Assembly (NCBI GenBank): GCA_031553835.1
Contig: JAVBKX010000009.1
Location: forward strand, 1 to 64,000
Origin: JAVBKX01 sp031553835
GTDB lineage: Bacteria; Bacteroidota; Bacteroidia; Bacteroidales; Azobacteroidaceae
Direction: 5' to 3'
DNA length: 64,000 nt
The position numbers and the translations under genes were made by a program. Below, piece after piece: positions 63,993-64,000 of this stretch (its first letter is position 1; every line of letters begins with the position of its first letter). The notes under the pieces are model-generated. The model worked only from the letters and a program-made list of their open reading frames with translations. It did not search any database and was not told the origin of the DNA.

Positions 63993-64000
63993 TAAAATAT

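Overview
The window comes from a Bacteroidota genome, most likely a Bacteroidales-type bacterium; this is inferred from gene content, not from a search. The evidence is SusC/SusD with an ECF sigma/FecR pair, several secreted proteins ending in type IX secretion (T9SS) sorting domains, TAnnTTTG-type promoter elements, almost no Shine-Dalgarno sequences, and a Bacteroidetes-type dcw cluster. No tRNA, rRNA or CRISPR array was recognised.

Layout. (1) 1-2.9 kb: a structured minus-strand leader running off the left edge, then an imelysin lipoprotein and a di-haem lipoprotein, probably an iron or redox pair. (2) 3.0-23.8 kb: a polysaccharide utilisation locus. A sigma/anti-sigma pair controls a SusC with an STN signalling domain, followed by SusD, a T9SS surface protein, a beta-helix glycosidase, a GH97 fused to a second copy of that beta-helix glycosidase, a T9SS beta-helix protein, an SMP-30-like lactonase (opposite strand), a TPR/DUF6377-type regulator and a divergent GH38-like enzyme. 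(3) 24-33 kb: cupin, PPOX-family protein, a decayed ORF, cls-purN on the minus strand, acpP-fabF-rnc, a PIF1-like helicase and a secreted alpha/beta hydrolase.

(4) 33.3-53.4 kb: the division and cell-wall cluster mraZ-rsmH-ftsL-ftsI-murE-[AAA ATPase-DUF4435]-mraY-murD-ftsW-murG-murC-ftsQ-ftsA-ftsZ-yqeY, followed by an M6 metalloprotease. Candidate MraZ boxes precede mraZ. The bracketed pair looks like a PARIS-type (AriA/AriB) anti-phage module placed without its own visible promoter between murE and mraY. murC carries an in-frame 70-bp perfect palindromic element. Several intergenic gaps are filled by inverted repeats built from iterated short words.

(5) 53.4-64 kb: a minus-strand response regulator/TPR histidine kinase operon, then two tandem T9SS proteins (leucine-rich repeat and VSGGT-repeat) that share leader and tail sequences, then nadA, a single-domain HUH (Y1) transposase flanked on both sides by REP-like palindromes, and a SulP transporter.

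The most notable points are the PARIS-like module inside the dcw operon, the palindrome translated within MurC, the GH97/beta-helix fusion beside its donor-like paralogue, and the REP/RAYT-like locus.
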